Positions 9,512 through 19,581 of a DNA stretch of 64,000 nucleotides are shown one piece after another. The position numbers and the translations under genes were made by a program. The notes beneath the pieces were generated by a model. That model was not told the origin of the DNA. It saw only the letters and a list, made by a program, of their open reading frames with translations, and searched no databases. The stretch is from Gnetum montanum (Eukaryota; Streptophyta; Gnetopsida; Gnetales; Gnetaceae): the NCBI GenBank assembly GCA_015680685.1, contig MNCI01029516.1, positions 32,382 to 96,381 of the forward strand. The letters run 5' to 3'. How positions within the stretch are numbered: position 1 is the first letter of the stretch; each line of letters starts with the position of its first letter.

Positions 9512-11000
9512 TCAAACATTAGTAGGACTAGGGAACTGGAATTCCCTAGTTAGGAAATCAGCTAAGCAATTTTTATGCCTTTCAAGATATTCACTATCAA
9601 ATTCAAAATTGGCTAAAAACAAACTCCATCTTATAAGCTATGTATGAGCCACCTTGGATAAATTTTTTGATTGCAAATATTTGTCAAAATGTTTTAAATC
9701 ACTTCGGACAATAAATCTTTGGGGCTGAAGGAACAACCAAAAATTTTTGATACCTTTAAGTATGGTAAGGAGTTCTTTATGAGAACTATGGTACTACTGT
9801 TGTGCTTCGTTGAATTTTCCAGAAGCATATCTGCAAATCCTGATAATATTATCCTATTCCTAGTTCAACGTGGCTCCCCAAAATTGCTCAGAAGCATATG
9901 TTTCAAGAATGAATTTACCTTCTCCTGGTAAGAATAATGGTGGTAAATTCTGACAGGTTTGTTTAATGGTTTTGACAGCTTCAGTGCATCTATTATTCCA
10001 TGGAGGAGAATGTTTTTGCAACAACTGGTTTAGTACATCTCTTTCTTGGGCTATATTTTTAAAGAAACCAGAAACATAATTTATACACCCTAAGAATCTC
10101 TGGATTTGTAATTTATTTTCTAAAACATCTGGAAATTTTATTATTCTTTGTACAATATTTGGTTGTAATTGAATGATTCTTGCTAAAATTTCTAATCTTA
10201 AAAATTCTATCTGGGATTGTCCAATTTTCATCTTTGTTGGGAAAAGAACAAGACCATTCTTAGAAATAAGATTAGCAAAAATATTTAAGTGTTCTATATG
10301 TTCTTTAACAGATTTTCTAAGTATTAAAATATCATCTATATATGCTAATATAAAAGGATAAGAGTGGAAAATTGAATCCATCATCTTTTGGAAAATGGAT
10401 GGAGCAGTTTTTATCCCGAATGGTAAAACATTCCACTCATAAAGTCCTCCTGGGACTATAAATGCAATCTTCCAACGATCTTTAGGGTGATCTTGTATCT
10501 GCCAAAATCCTGACTTTAAATCAAACTTCGAATATAGGTTAGTGTGTAGCAATCGTTGGAATAGATCATCCTTATTGGGAATAGGATGTTGTATAGACTT
10601 AATAATATCATTCATAGGTTTATAATTAACAACTAAAAGTTTCTTACCTCTAACTAATTCAGCTCATTAATTAACAAAGAATGTTGCACAAGTAAACATG
10701 GTTGTACTTGGTCTGATCAATTGTTTTTGCAAAAGATCCTGAATTTCAGTTTCACATTCTTTTCGAAGGTCTGGAGACATGCCTATGTGTGGAGCTGTGG
10801 ACTTAACCTTAACTCCATCTTTTAAGTCAATCCGACACCAATGTTCTTTCCTATGTTGGAATGCTGTGGGATCATCACTAGCAAATTGTAATAATGTTTT
10901 GTGTAGATCGTCAAAGATAGATTTTTTTTCTTCAATCTGGTTGATAATCCAATTTTCTCATTTTTCATTCTTTTTTGGGATTTTTTAGGTTTGGAATTTT
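9512..11000 (-). pseudogene. Viral reverse transcriptase and RNase H
   Basis: The largest intact piece is 251 codons (10615-9860). It contains the RT blocks YSKFDLKSGFWQIQ, PFGIKTAPSIFQKMMD and the catalytic AYIDDIL (near 10345-10325). Upstream, the frame extends to about 10990 with the fingers region. Downstream, RNase H reads 'ETYAS' where the first catalytic Asp is expected (ETDAS in relatives). It continues to 'HKELL', an 'IVRSD' motif and a terminal ADFLTREFQFPSP, ending at a TGA at 9512-9514. These motifs are the caulimovirid RT-RNase H type. No integrase follows. Stops in the RNase H part and near 10660 show it is dead. The enzyme would copy viral RNA into DNA in the cytoplasm or capsid. 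Confidence 0.9.
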
Positions 11001-11019
11001 TGTCTAGCATTAACTATAG

Positions 11020-11395
11020 GAAAGCTATAGTGGTCTAGATGGATAGTATTCTTAGTAATACCTATATCATAGTATTGTAGATTATCGACACCTATAAGGC
11101 AATCATACGAAGGTAATGGAAATTGACAAACTTTAAAATAAACGATTTTATTATCTGCCAATAATATAGGAAGCCTGACTTGTTTTGTCAGAAGTATTTT
11201 TTGGGTATTGAAAGAAATGTGAGATGGTTCTTTTTCTTCCCAAAAACATAATGGAATGGTTTCTTCTCGTGCAAGAGAAACCTCTGCTCCTGTATCAAAC
11301 AGACAATCTATATGATACTTATGATACTTAGGTCATGATATAGCAAATGAACAGGTGGGTAAGATTGGTCGTGAGTCATTATAGTTGACTTCTAA
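11020..11395 (-). pseudogene. Viral aspartic protease
   Basis: The minus strand encodes CLFDTGAEVSL with an intact DTGA active site (near 11300-11270). It is followed by a Cys/Trp-containing segment and 'YDCLIGVDNLQYYDIG', the usual second conserved block of retroviral-type proteases. It lies immediately upstream of the RT fingers region. Frame is mostly open; the boundary with RT has a stop near 10990. It would process the polyprotein. Confidence 0.8.
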
Positions 11396-11825
11396 AATAA
11401 CACCTACCTATTTTGTTTCTTTTTCATAGATTTGTTGCTGCCAACTTTCTTCTTGTTATTCCAATTTCTCTATTTCTTATGTGGCCTGTTGAATGAACAT
11501 TTTTAGTTGTTTTATTCAATATTGACGCCACCTAGATGTTTGGATATTAGGTGTGGAATTTTCTAAGTTTGGATCTTTAGATGTTTTTGTATCCTCTAAG
11601 TTTTCTTTAAAATAACACCTAACTGTTTTGTTTCTTTTTCATAGATTTGTTGCTGCCAACTTTCTTCTTATTGTTCCAATTTTCCTATTTCTTCTATGGC
11701 CTGTTAAATGAACCTTTTTAGTTGTTTTATTCTATGTTGACACCACATAGATGTTTGGATATTAGGTATGGAATTTTCTAAGCTTGGATCTTTAGATGTT
11801 TGTGTATCCTCTAGGTTTTCTTCAC
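11396..11825 (-). repeat. 215-bp tandem duplication in viral polyprotein
   Basis: The sequence from AATAACACCTACC at 11396 recurs from AATAACACCTAAC at 11611, giving two copies of about 215 bp. The period is not a multiple of three, so it shifts the reading frame. The shortened copy near 5560 has only the start of one unit. Confidence 0.8.
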
Positions 11826-11827
11826 TG

Positions 11828-11832
11828 TGAGG
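11828..11832. repeat. Target-site duplication of solo LTR, left
   Basis: TGAGG, repeated exactly at 12824-12828 on the other side of the LTR. Confidence 0.85.
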
Positions 11833-12823
11833 TGATGAGATGCAGTTCGCACAGGCCGCGATATTGCATCCCCCACGATATTGCGTATGCGATATTGCGT
11901 CCTTCCCTACGATATCACGTACGCGATATCGTAGTCCGCCGCCATGTCTATAAATAAGAGGTAGCTCTCCCTTGTTAGGGGATCCTACTTTTAGTGTAGC
12001 GAAGCTCTGGCAGTTTGATCCCCTCTAGAGTTAGAATTTTTCCCGTGTCTACCCACAGTGTGGTGAATGTAATTGTACGGTGTCTTTATTCGAGTGTGCC
12101 GTACTTGGACACGCACATGACCGGCAATAAAGATTGAGATTACTTCATCATTGCAGCACTCACTTAGTTTATTTATTATTATTTATTTAATGTTATTTAT
12201 TGCTTTCATAGCGCGGTGTGAGTACGACTTGACTACGAGCATCTACGGGTGTGTACGGCTAGTTAAGGAATCGGTTCCTCATCGCAATTAGTTTCTCACC
12301 CTTGAACTCCTAGAAGCGGAACGAGTACGACTTGATTACGAGCATTTAAGTGTGACTGCTTGGTAGCCCAGTGGTGTAGCTAGGGGGATCTACGCTTGCT
12401 AACCCAGTGGCGTATTTGGGGTCTACGCTTGGTAATCCTAGTGGCGTACCTAGGCCTGTACTTGGTAGTCCCAGTGGCAGTCGTGCACGAAGTCCAAGAT
12501 GTGTACGGTTGATCAAGGAATCGGTTGCTCGTCGCACTTAGGCTAGATTAGATTTTCTTACCCTTTTCCTCTTAGCTTAGATTAGTTAATATTATTTTCC
12601 ATTGCCTTCAGGAGTAACATAGAATTAGGAACACATCATACACCTCATCTAGACTAAACCATACGTGACATATGCAAAACTAGTCTAGATGGGAAGACAG
12701 CGAACTGCGACCTAAGGCTAACTATCTAGGTGCTACAACTAGTCCATCTGTGGAGTTCGACCAGATCATGCGTACAACACTCATTTTGTATGGTTGAGTG
12801 TAGGGGTACCTCGCCACTCATCA
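11833..12823 (+). mobile_element. Solo LTR of a Ty3-type element, inserted in viral sequence
   Basis: A 991-bp LTR starts TGATGAGATG and ends CCACTCATCA, with inverted TGATGAG/CTCATCA termini and a perfect 5-bp target duplication TGAGG. Its TATA box TATAAATA is at 11949-11956. The U3 of about 115 bp before the TATA box holds about five copies of a CGATAT(C/T)GC-type palindrome. U5 is long and carries tandem repeats. No internal sequence follows, so it formed by LTR-LTR recombination. It lies in the same family as 46639-47635 and the LTRs of the element at 37981-48548. It must be younger than the viral integration. Confidence 0.9.
12219..12560 (+). repeat. Nested tandem repeats in LTR U5
   Basis: A unit of about 100 bp starting GAGTACGACTTGA occurs at about 12221 and again at about 12325. 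Inside the second unit lie about four copies of a 30-36-bp unit of the form CTTGGTAGCCCAGTGGTGTA (12359-12490). A second LTR of this family (47044-47240) has the large unit twice without the full inner array. Confidence 0.75.
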
Positions 12824-12828
12824 TGAGG

Positions 12829-13374
12829 ATTTTGAGAATCTTGGAAAAACCCTATGGATTCTTCCATCATTTTTTTATGCACATTTATTTCATTTCGCTT
12901 ACTTTTTACTTTGTGTTTATAAGCTCTAAACTTATGTAAATCATCTAAAGGAACCTTTTGCCATTTTTTCTCTAATTGTCTAAGTTGGCTTTTTAACATG
13001 GAGTAAGTTGGGTCTCTATCATAAAAATCATCACTATCCGATTCTTCATTCATTTAAACATCATACATGTATCCTGATGAATCAGAATCATACAAATATG
13101 TCCTTGGTTCATTGTGATAAGAGGGAATATTTTCAAATTCCATTTCATTGGAGAATTGATCTAATGATTCTAAATAAATATCTCCATTTGAGAAAGATAG
13201 ATCAAAATCATATGATAAGAAAAAGTCATCCTCAGTAATGTTCAATGTTTCTATAAAATTAATCTTATGTGGATGATCATTTTTCTTGGGACATTGGTTG
13301 AAATAGTATTTTCTTAAGCAAACAAAACATCTAACTTCCTTTGATTTGTATGACCCTTGTTTTCTTTTAAACAT
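12829..13374 (-). pseudogene. Viral zinc-knuckle and acidic region
   Basis: Two open frames in one register (13374-13054 and 13053-12829) are separated by a single stop. The first begins with basic residues and CFVC...YYFNQC, a zinc-knuckle-like C-x2-C pattern in which the usual His is Tyr. This is followed by a strongly acidic, Asp/Tyr-rich tail. A CCHC knuckle just after the coat core is typical of caulimovirid coat proteins and binds nucleic acid. The acidic tail continues towards the protease and is interrupted by the solo LTR. Confidence 0.7.
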
Positions 13375-13378
13375 TCCC

Positions 13379-13950
13379 TTAAAAGGCTTTTGTGGCCAAT
13401 TCTTTTATTTTATCTTGGGTTGATATTTCTTCCTCCATGTTTTTTGGTTTTGAGTACCTACGTGTAGAATGTTGGGGTGGTTTGCACTCACATGGCTCAT
13501 TTTGGTTTTTCCCATTTTTTATTAATTGTGAAAAATTGTCCTCTAGACACATTTGTAAACATAAGTCTTTAACTATTTTTTTAGTAAGTGATCCTATTAA
13601 ATTTTGTAATTTTTTTTGTACACACAGATCTCTTGTGACCTTCTCTAGGAATTGGCGAATGGCGTTAAAACTCATTTCCTCCATATCTTTTTCTTCACTC
13701 TGGAGCTGGGACCTATAGTAACTAGAAAATGGTGCTAGGAGGCATCTTAGCAAATGCTCTTTTGCTCCTATGTCATGTATGAGTTTCCCATAATAATACC
13801 ATTCTTCCATGATGTCAAGGAATGGAGACATATCCTGTATTCTATGTAATCTAGAACAATAAAAAAAAGTCCTATATGTGCTATCCCTATCAGCTTTATT
13901 ACCTAAGAATTCTTTTGTAATGGCACTTAGAAATATAATATGGGGGTTAT
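13379..13950 (-). pseudogene. Viral coat-protein core, longer copy
   Basis: Open frame of 150 codons at 13831-13379 with DIMEEWYYYGKLIHD, then LLAPFSSYYRSQLQSE and a basic C-terminal part leading into the zinc-knuckle frame. Homologous sequence extends upstream to about 13950. It corresponds to 5699-6073 in the shortened copy. The order (coat core, knuckle, protease, RT) supports the assignment. The predicted role is capsid assembly around viral DNA. Confidence 0.65.
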
Positions 13951-15028
13951 TTAATAATGTTTTCTAGACACGGGCTTCTATGAAATTCCACCAATGTTTT
14001 AACATCCCTTCAAAGTTTAATGTTGCATTGAGTATGACATGTTCATACATTTTCTTTTCTAAGACAATTTGCCTAGAAAGAAATCCACTAATTTTATTTA
14101 TTTCTTTTTGTCATTCTCTAATGGATTTTTTTCCATACTAAAATACGGTGGTGGTTTCTCTGATGTCCTTCTTATCTGCATTGCTGTCAGATCCTTTGGA
14201 TCTTGGAATATCATTCCTTGTTTTTGTAACATTTTTTTCTCCTCTTCATCTAATGAACCCTCACTCCCTATATAGTGTGTTTCATTATCTTCCTCATTAG
14301 CATGAATTTCTTCTTCTTCCTTGCCTTTCTCTGATTTTGGAATTGTATGAACTGGTCTTCTCCTCTAAACCCATTGTTTGGATTTCTTTTTACTTTTAGG
14401 AGGAGTAACCGGTGGAGAGTTGATATAAAGATTTTCTAGATCTAATTTCTACGAATATTTTTCTTTTTTTGATTTTTCCATCTTCTATTTTGGTACCCAT
14501 ATTTGGTGTAATTCTTATACCTCTTTTTGTACGTCCCTAACCTCTACATAGGTCATTAAGTTTTGATTACTAACATAGGCTATTTTATTATTGGTCCAGT
14601 TATGTAACTTAATGATATCATAAGGTTGTTCTATAGAAGTTTTATATTGCATCATATGGGTTGTTTCCTTTGTCTCCTTAGTATTCATGTTCATTCATAA
14701 TATCTCATCACATTCTACACATCTAATGTCATGGTCTACTTTATGTAGGTTTTCATGTGTGCAGATCTGACGTGATGTTGAACATGATACTTCTTCATCC
14801 AAAGATGATGTCCAAAGATGATGTAGATGCATCCTCTATATGGGTTTTTCCTTTGTTTTCTATAACCATTTTTTCCTCTTTCTTCTTAATGATTTTTCTA
14901 GGATCCATTTTAATACCTAATTCTTTAAAGATTTTTCCCATTTTTTGTATTCTTTCTTCCTATTCGTCATAGGATGATTTATTGAATAAGGTTATGTGTT
15001 TAATAGGTTTTGGAGCTAATGGATCATA
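13951..15028 (-). pseudogene. Viral polyprotein linker, longer copy, decayed
   Basis: Homologous to 6074-7055 along its length, with the same charged patches and many stops. One small tandem repetition of a CCAAAGATGATG word near 14800-14820 is specific to this copy. Confidence 0.6.
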
Positions 15029-15442
15029 CTACAGTAATTTTGGAGATTTTAATTCCATGTAATATCTACGGGCTCTTGATGGTAATCTAAACAGGGATTT
15101 CTTAGCTTTCTTTTGTTCATAGTATTCCTCTAACAGATCTTCTAGATCTGGAAAAAGTCTGTGGATAGGGAGATCTTCCGTATTGATACTTGTTCCATAT
15201 TCCAAATTTGTAGTTCCTACTGACAAAGCTTGTTGGCCAAATGGCAAGAGAGTTTGGATACTAACAGAACTGAACAATTTAAAACTTAACCTAGTATTAG
15301 AAGATTTGGGATAGAAATCCTTTTGGCATGGCAGTGGTGGCAACATACTAGCATTACATGAGGAGCAATATTGCGATAAACATTGGATATAAGAGAAAGT
15401 AGAATTGGAACCTGAAGTTGGTCTTTGTGATGAAATTCCCAT
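15029..15442 (-). pseudogene. Viral polyprotein N-terminus, longer copy
   Basis: A 137-codon open frame starts MGISSQRPTSGSNSTFSYIQ about 155 bases after the PBS. At about 15300 it jumps from PCQKDFYPKSS straight to RLSFKLFSSVSIQ. The 7.8-kb copy has about 130 extra codons there. The inverted copy at 5.1 kb also has the start of the extra segment, so this copy probably lost about 390 bp in frame. The rest, through EDLLEEYYEQKKAKKSLF, matches 7330-7190. Confidence 0.7.
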
Positions 15443-15596
15443 TAGACATGCCTACTCTGTCGCTCTATTTCTAGCTTGCATGACTTACTATCCTGTCTAT
15501 CAACCATTACTGCATGACTTACAGCACTTCAGAACGATCTTACGAGCTACCCTCATGTCCACCCCTGGCGATGTTGAGTGAAGAACCGCAACACTT

Positions 15597-15609
15597 GGCT
15601 CTGATACCA
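15597..15609 (-). other. tRNA-Met primer-binding site, right viral copy
   Basis: The minus strand reads TGGTATCAGAGCC, a perfect match to the standard plant tRNA-Met PBS. It defines the start of the longer viral genome copy. Confidence 0.85.
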
Positions 15610-15703
15610 CCTCTCGAAGTACATAGCACTTACAATGCAACAAACACTCATGCAACAAATGATCATATAATAGCACATAATAGAGATACACAAACACACA
15701 CCA

Positions 15704-15709
15704 TTTATT
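15704..15709 (-). promoter_or_regulatory. Viral polyA signal, right copy
   Basis: AATAAA on the minus strand in the same GTGTGCAATAAATGG context as the other copies. Confidence 0.5.
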
Positions 15710-16069
15710 GCACACAACAAGATTACAAAACTGAAAGGAATGCTTGTTCTTGAGCATGATGCATCAAAGAACGATCTCTCTTTCAGCAAAGGAGAGAATG
15801 CTTAGTTTCTTAGCAAGATGCATCAAGAAACTGATATCTTCTCCAGACTCACACTTCACCCTCACTTATGCTAGACTCTCTTACAGACTCAAACACTTGT
15901 AGACAGATTGCCCTAAGATTGCGGTAAGCTTGCCCTACCCTTATGCTGGGATACATAGTTATACATATGAGAACTGACCCAAACTGGTGGATTCCAGTTG
16001 GAGTGATAAGGGAAAATCTACTTTTTCAGATTCGGATCATCTTTATAGATTTTATGGTAGGCAACTTTT

Positions 16070-16395
16070 TCAGCATGATGGAGGACTGTTTGGACCAAAG
16101 TCTACATGCTCTCCTTCTAAGTCGACTGCTTGATTATGAAATTTGTCAAAACTATAATCATGATGTCTCAGAGAATCTAAAGGTGTGCTGCTTGTACTAG
16201 TATAGGATCCCTCTGAGTGGGTGCCAACTAGATAAATTTTAGCTTCTTTTCCTCCTACTGCATGGTATTCATCAATATGGCGATCTTGGTAGTAGAGTTC
16301 TAGAGTGTAGGGTACTTTTAGGTTGATGTCACAATGATGTTGGGTAATTATTAGAGAAAATGGACAGGGGCATGACCAAAGTGTGCCCACCATGA
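16070..16395 (-). pseudogene. Unknown viral downstream ORF, partial right copy
   Basis: The frame contains LKVPYTLELYYQDRHIDEYH and the following Ser-rich tail, matching 8820-8563. Just upstream it jumps to the sequence equivalent to about 9050-9090, so about 200 bp are missing compared with the middle copy. Viral similarity ends at about 16395, the right edge of the locus. Confidence 0.65.
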
Positions 16396-18093
16396 CCCTG
16401 CCACTACATAGAAAATTTTTTGATCCACATATACCAACCTCAGACCACAACTTCTCCTTTTTGGATGTCATCCTAAAGAGGTAATCAATCACTAACCTTA
16501 GTATCATCCTTTGAATTCTAAGTACCATAAATAGACTTATAAGAATCTTTCTCATCATCATCATTACTAGTGCTAGACTTGAAAACCTGCTTTACATCAT
16601 CATCATTATCATCTGATAGGACTACAAAGCAAGCATGTCTAAGATAAAGCTTCATCCAAAAATGGATGGGAACTTGAATACTATCATTTGAAGGAGTTGC
16701 ATTGATGAAGTTGGAGTGCCTTGATGCTAATAAGTCTTAGGAATAGGTTTCTTCCACTAAGTTGTAGCACCAAAAATATTTTCCATGGCCTATTTCTCAA
16801 AACATTGTGGAGCCTCATCAGAAAAGAAGTATTTGAAAAGTCTTCCTAATGAATCACCATACACAAGTGGCTCCTAAAATATTTTCTATATTCCATGAGT
16901 GGAATTCTTCTTATTCTTCCCTTGAGCATGTGCTGGAGGTCTTACAAGTTTCTCTAAGTCTAATGCATTTCTAGAGTCATAGGCTTTAGATGATCTTGCT
17001 ACTATTCTAGGTTAAATGGGCTCTGGATCATCATCACTTTCTATCCAATGAGTTTAAACCTCCTCAAATTGTGAAGCATCTACTAGTAAGGCAAGAACAC
17101 CTACTGAATAAAAATGTTTTAAAATATTTTAGAGGTTTTTACCAATATTTTCAATAGTCATAAAAATGAAATAGAATTCCTTCTTCATTGGTGAACTGAC
17201 ATGAACATCAACTAATTTGGATCTATGAAGCTATGAAGAAGTAGTTCTAGAGGCTAGTGCATGTGAAGATGAAGGTCTTTCTATCTCAATATGTGTAGCA
17301 TCTTGCATTTCAAAATACTCTTCTAAGATTCTCTTACTCTTGAGAATGGGTAAATTAGAGATGGGGACACTTTCCTAGCATATGATAAGACTTATAAGTA
17401 AGGAATGGTCAAAGATGCATGAGTGTGTGTACATTCCTAATGTTTCATAAAAACTAATGTAGCCCAAGTCAAGAGGCTACCCTATCAAAATGAAACATAA
17501 AACAAATGCCTGAGATAAAAGAAGATAGTTATAAATGCCTCCACAAATGATTATGTTATACAAGATAATTAGTGAAAGAGTGGAAGCATCTTGAGATATA
17601 TTATTTCTATGTACTCATCCACTACCAAAAGGCACTGATTTCTTAAATAGAGAATCACAAAATTCATCATTGGAAACTAGAGTAATATCATTACTAGCTA
17701 TATCATCAAATGTATTAAGGATACCATGAAACACTTTAGCACTTGTGGTGCCTAATAAATCATTTATGATTGTGGGAGACACCTAAATCATAATTCCTTT
17801 GATCATAGTAATGAATATCCTAGCATGAACATTAGTAATGATAATATTGCAAAAGAACTCATGAATCAAAGTTTCTAGAATTCCAACATTCATTGTAATA
17901 AAAGTGACCTAGCTTAGAAGCTCAAAGTATGTAAGTAACTAACATTGGCATTCCTACCTAAAGAATAGATTATGCTTAGTGATAATAGTCATGCTCTCAC
18001 AATATCTGAAGATAAAAAATGAGGCTGATACTATCTTTTCCTAGCATTAAATGAACCCTTCTATCTTTGGATTTGGGTGGAGGATTATGTTAT
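16396..18093 (-). pseudogene. Decayed coding region, unrecognised
   Basis: No long open frame. On the minus strand, readable patches appear in one or two registers between about 16900 and 16400: a 'YGDSLGRLFKYFFSDEAPQC' patch and a 'LRHACFVVLSDDNDDD' acidic patch. These look like old protein-coding sequence rather than random AT-rich DNA. I do not recognise a domain. It may belong to a retroelement accessory ORF. 17000-18093 shows nothing clear. Confidence 0.3.
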
Positions 18094-18422
18094 TGATGAA
18101 GTGTCTCCCATTGATGCAATCCTATCGACGTAGGCACATTGATGTATGGTTTGATGCATTGCCATGACCCTGTCGATGCAACATCTATCTTTGGCTATAA
18201 ATATGTATTCATGAATCATATTTATGGAATTTCATAGTTAGTCTCATAGTGAAGCTCTTGCAATTTGTTCATTCAACAATTAGAATATTTTTTAAGTACT
18301 CATAGTATGAGTGAGAAGTGTATAGATCTTTATTCAAACACTAACATACCTAAGCACCTTAGTGTGACTAGCAATAATAATGAGCTTTCTTCAAAAACCT
18401 TGCAGCATTTGAAAATAGTTTA
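18094..18422 (+). mobile_element. Old Ty3-type LTR, left part (U3-R)
   Basis: Starts TGATGAAGTG. U3 carries repeated TTGATGCA words (near 18109, 18141 and 18157) and a TATA box CTATAAATA near 18200. The sequence after that, GTGAAGCTCTTGCA, matches the transcribed start of the other LTRs of this superfamily (GCGAAGCTCTGGCA at 12000). The LTR is cut by the copia element at 18422 and resumes at 27142. Confidence 0.75.
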
Positions 18423-19561
18423 TGTTAATCTTTTGGTATGTCAAAACCTTAAGGAAAATTGAGAACATAGGTTGTTTGTGTATGTGTGTGATTGTTGTGC
18501 TTATCGGACAAAGCCTTGAATCAAGATAAGAAGGTTTATGGAAGTTTGATGATCATGGACAAGGAACAAAGAATTCATCATTTAAAGGAAGTTGAAGAAA
18601 GACATCTTTGAGAAATAGTAGAAGTCTTGGTATAATTGAAGGATGCTCAAGAAAATATGTCTTCAAGAAATAGTAGATGTCTTTCCTCAAGCAAAGGCAT
18701 CTTCACTAGACAAAGATGTCTTCACAGAATGTAGGCCAATTTCAAAAAGATGTCTTTCACCAGACAAAAATGTCTTTCTAGAAAGGAAATATGAAGACTA
18801 GTTTTAGAAAGATGTCTTTCCCCAAATGAAGATGTCTTCCCAAAGTGAAGATTTTAGAAAGAGGTTTCTCCCAAATGAAGATGTCTTTCTAGAATAGAAG
18901 ACAAATACAGAAAGACATCTCAAGCATGAAGAAGACATTTTCCATGACTGTTAGCTACTGTTAGCTAGCCATTATATGAGTTTCAAGATGGATTTGGAAA
19001 CATGGTAGCTATAAGAAGACATCATATGCATAAGGAAAAGAGCAAGCTCTTGTACTATTATCATTTGTCCATTGTAAAGTGTGTTGTACCTCAAAGTACA
19101 AGGATAAGCAAACCAAGTTGCATACATCCCTTTTAATTATTATTCTCCCTTGTTACCCTGTAGGGTTGATGTTCTTCTTACAAGAGGGTATCTTGATTGA
19201 GCTTGTTAAGATCCTATGGGATTGAGTGGTTGGTGTTGTAGCACAACACTCCTGAGTGAAGCTCAAGATTGTAAAGGTTTTGGAAGCCTGAAAACCACAT
19301 TCCAACCATTAAGGGACCTTGCAAGATTGAGTGGTTGGTATAGCATCATAACACTCTAGAGTGGGGCTTGAAGATTTTACAGGGTGTGGATCCTTCAAAA
19401 CATAATTTGAAAGCAACAAAGTTTGGAGGTGTGCTTACAAAATAACCTCCGAGTGTGGACTACCCAAGTTGCAAGACCATGTTGAAATTGGTGTGTTCTT
19501 GTGTCAAAGAATTGAAATTTTGGAAACTTATTCATCCCCCCATTCTAAGTTCAATGATCCA
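18423..19561 (+). repeat. Copia 5' LTR
   Basis: Begins TGTTAATCTTTTGGTATGTC and ends TTCAATGATCCA. It matches 25955-27141. The U3 part (18598-18945) is packed with copies of GATGTCTT or its reverse complement AAGACATC. It lacks about 40 bp near 19060 that the 3' LTR has. Confidence 0.9.
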
Positions 19562-19565
19562 AAAG

Positions 19566-19578
19566 TCGTATCAAAGCC
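19566..19578 (+). other. Copia primer-binding site
   Basis: TCGTATCAAAGCC, a degraded form of the tRNA-Met PBS TGGTATCAGAGCC, four bases after the LTR end. Confidence 0.7.
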
Positions 19579-19581
19579 TAG

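Larger units (their letters stand above)
4675..16395 (-). mobile_element. Endogenous pararetrovirus locus (Caulimoviridae-like), rearranged
   Basis: The locus contains three pieces of one viral genome type, each with a tRNA-Met primer-binding site. Minus-strand order in the longest piece is: PBS (15.6 kb), polyprotein N-terminus, coat-protein-like region, acidic region with a zinc knuckle, aspartic protease, reverse transcriptase with YIDD, RNase H, downstream ORF, promoter, polyA signal, PBS (8.1 kb). This is the caulimovirid order. No LTRs flank it and no integrase domain is seen, which separates it from LTR retrotransposons. The span between the two PBS copies is about 7.5 kb, or about 6.5 kb without the inserted solo LTR. 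A second tandem copy (8.1-5.2 kb) lacks polymerase, and an inverted fragment (4.7-5.2 kb) closes the left end. Every gene carries stops or frameshifts, so it is an old, inert copy. Confidence 0.85.

Noticed and set aside
12221-12490. CRISPR-like regular repeats
   Set aside because: The units are adjacent with no unique spacers, lie in an LTR and the genome is eukaryotic.
12346-12537. 63-codon minus-strand frame with repeated GLPS/GLAS units
   Set aside because: It is a by-product of the tandem repeats in the U5 of the solo LTR and has no support as a gene.
4675-16395. Interpretation of the viral locus as an LTR retrotransposon
   Set aside because: No LTRs, no integrase after RNase H, an extra ORF instead, and intergenic promoter-polyA-PBS order typical of caulimovirids.
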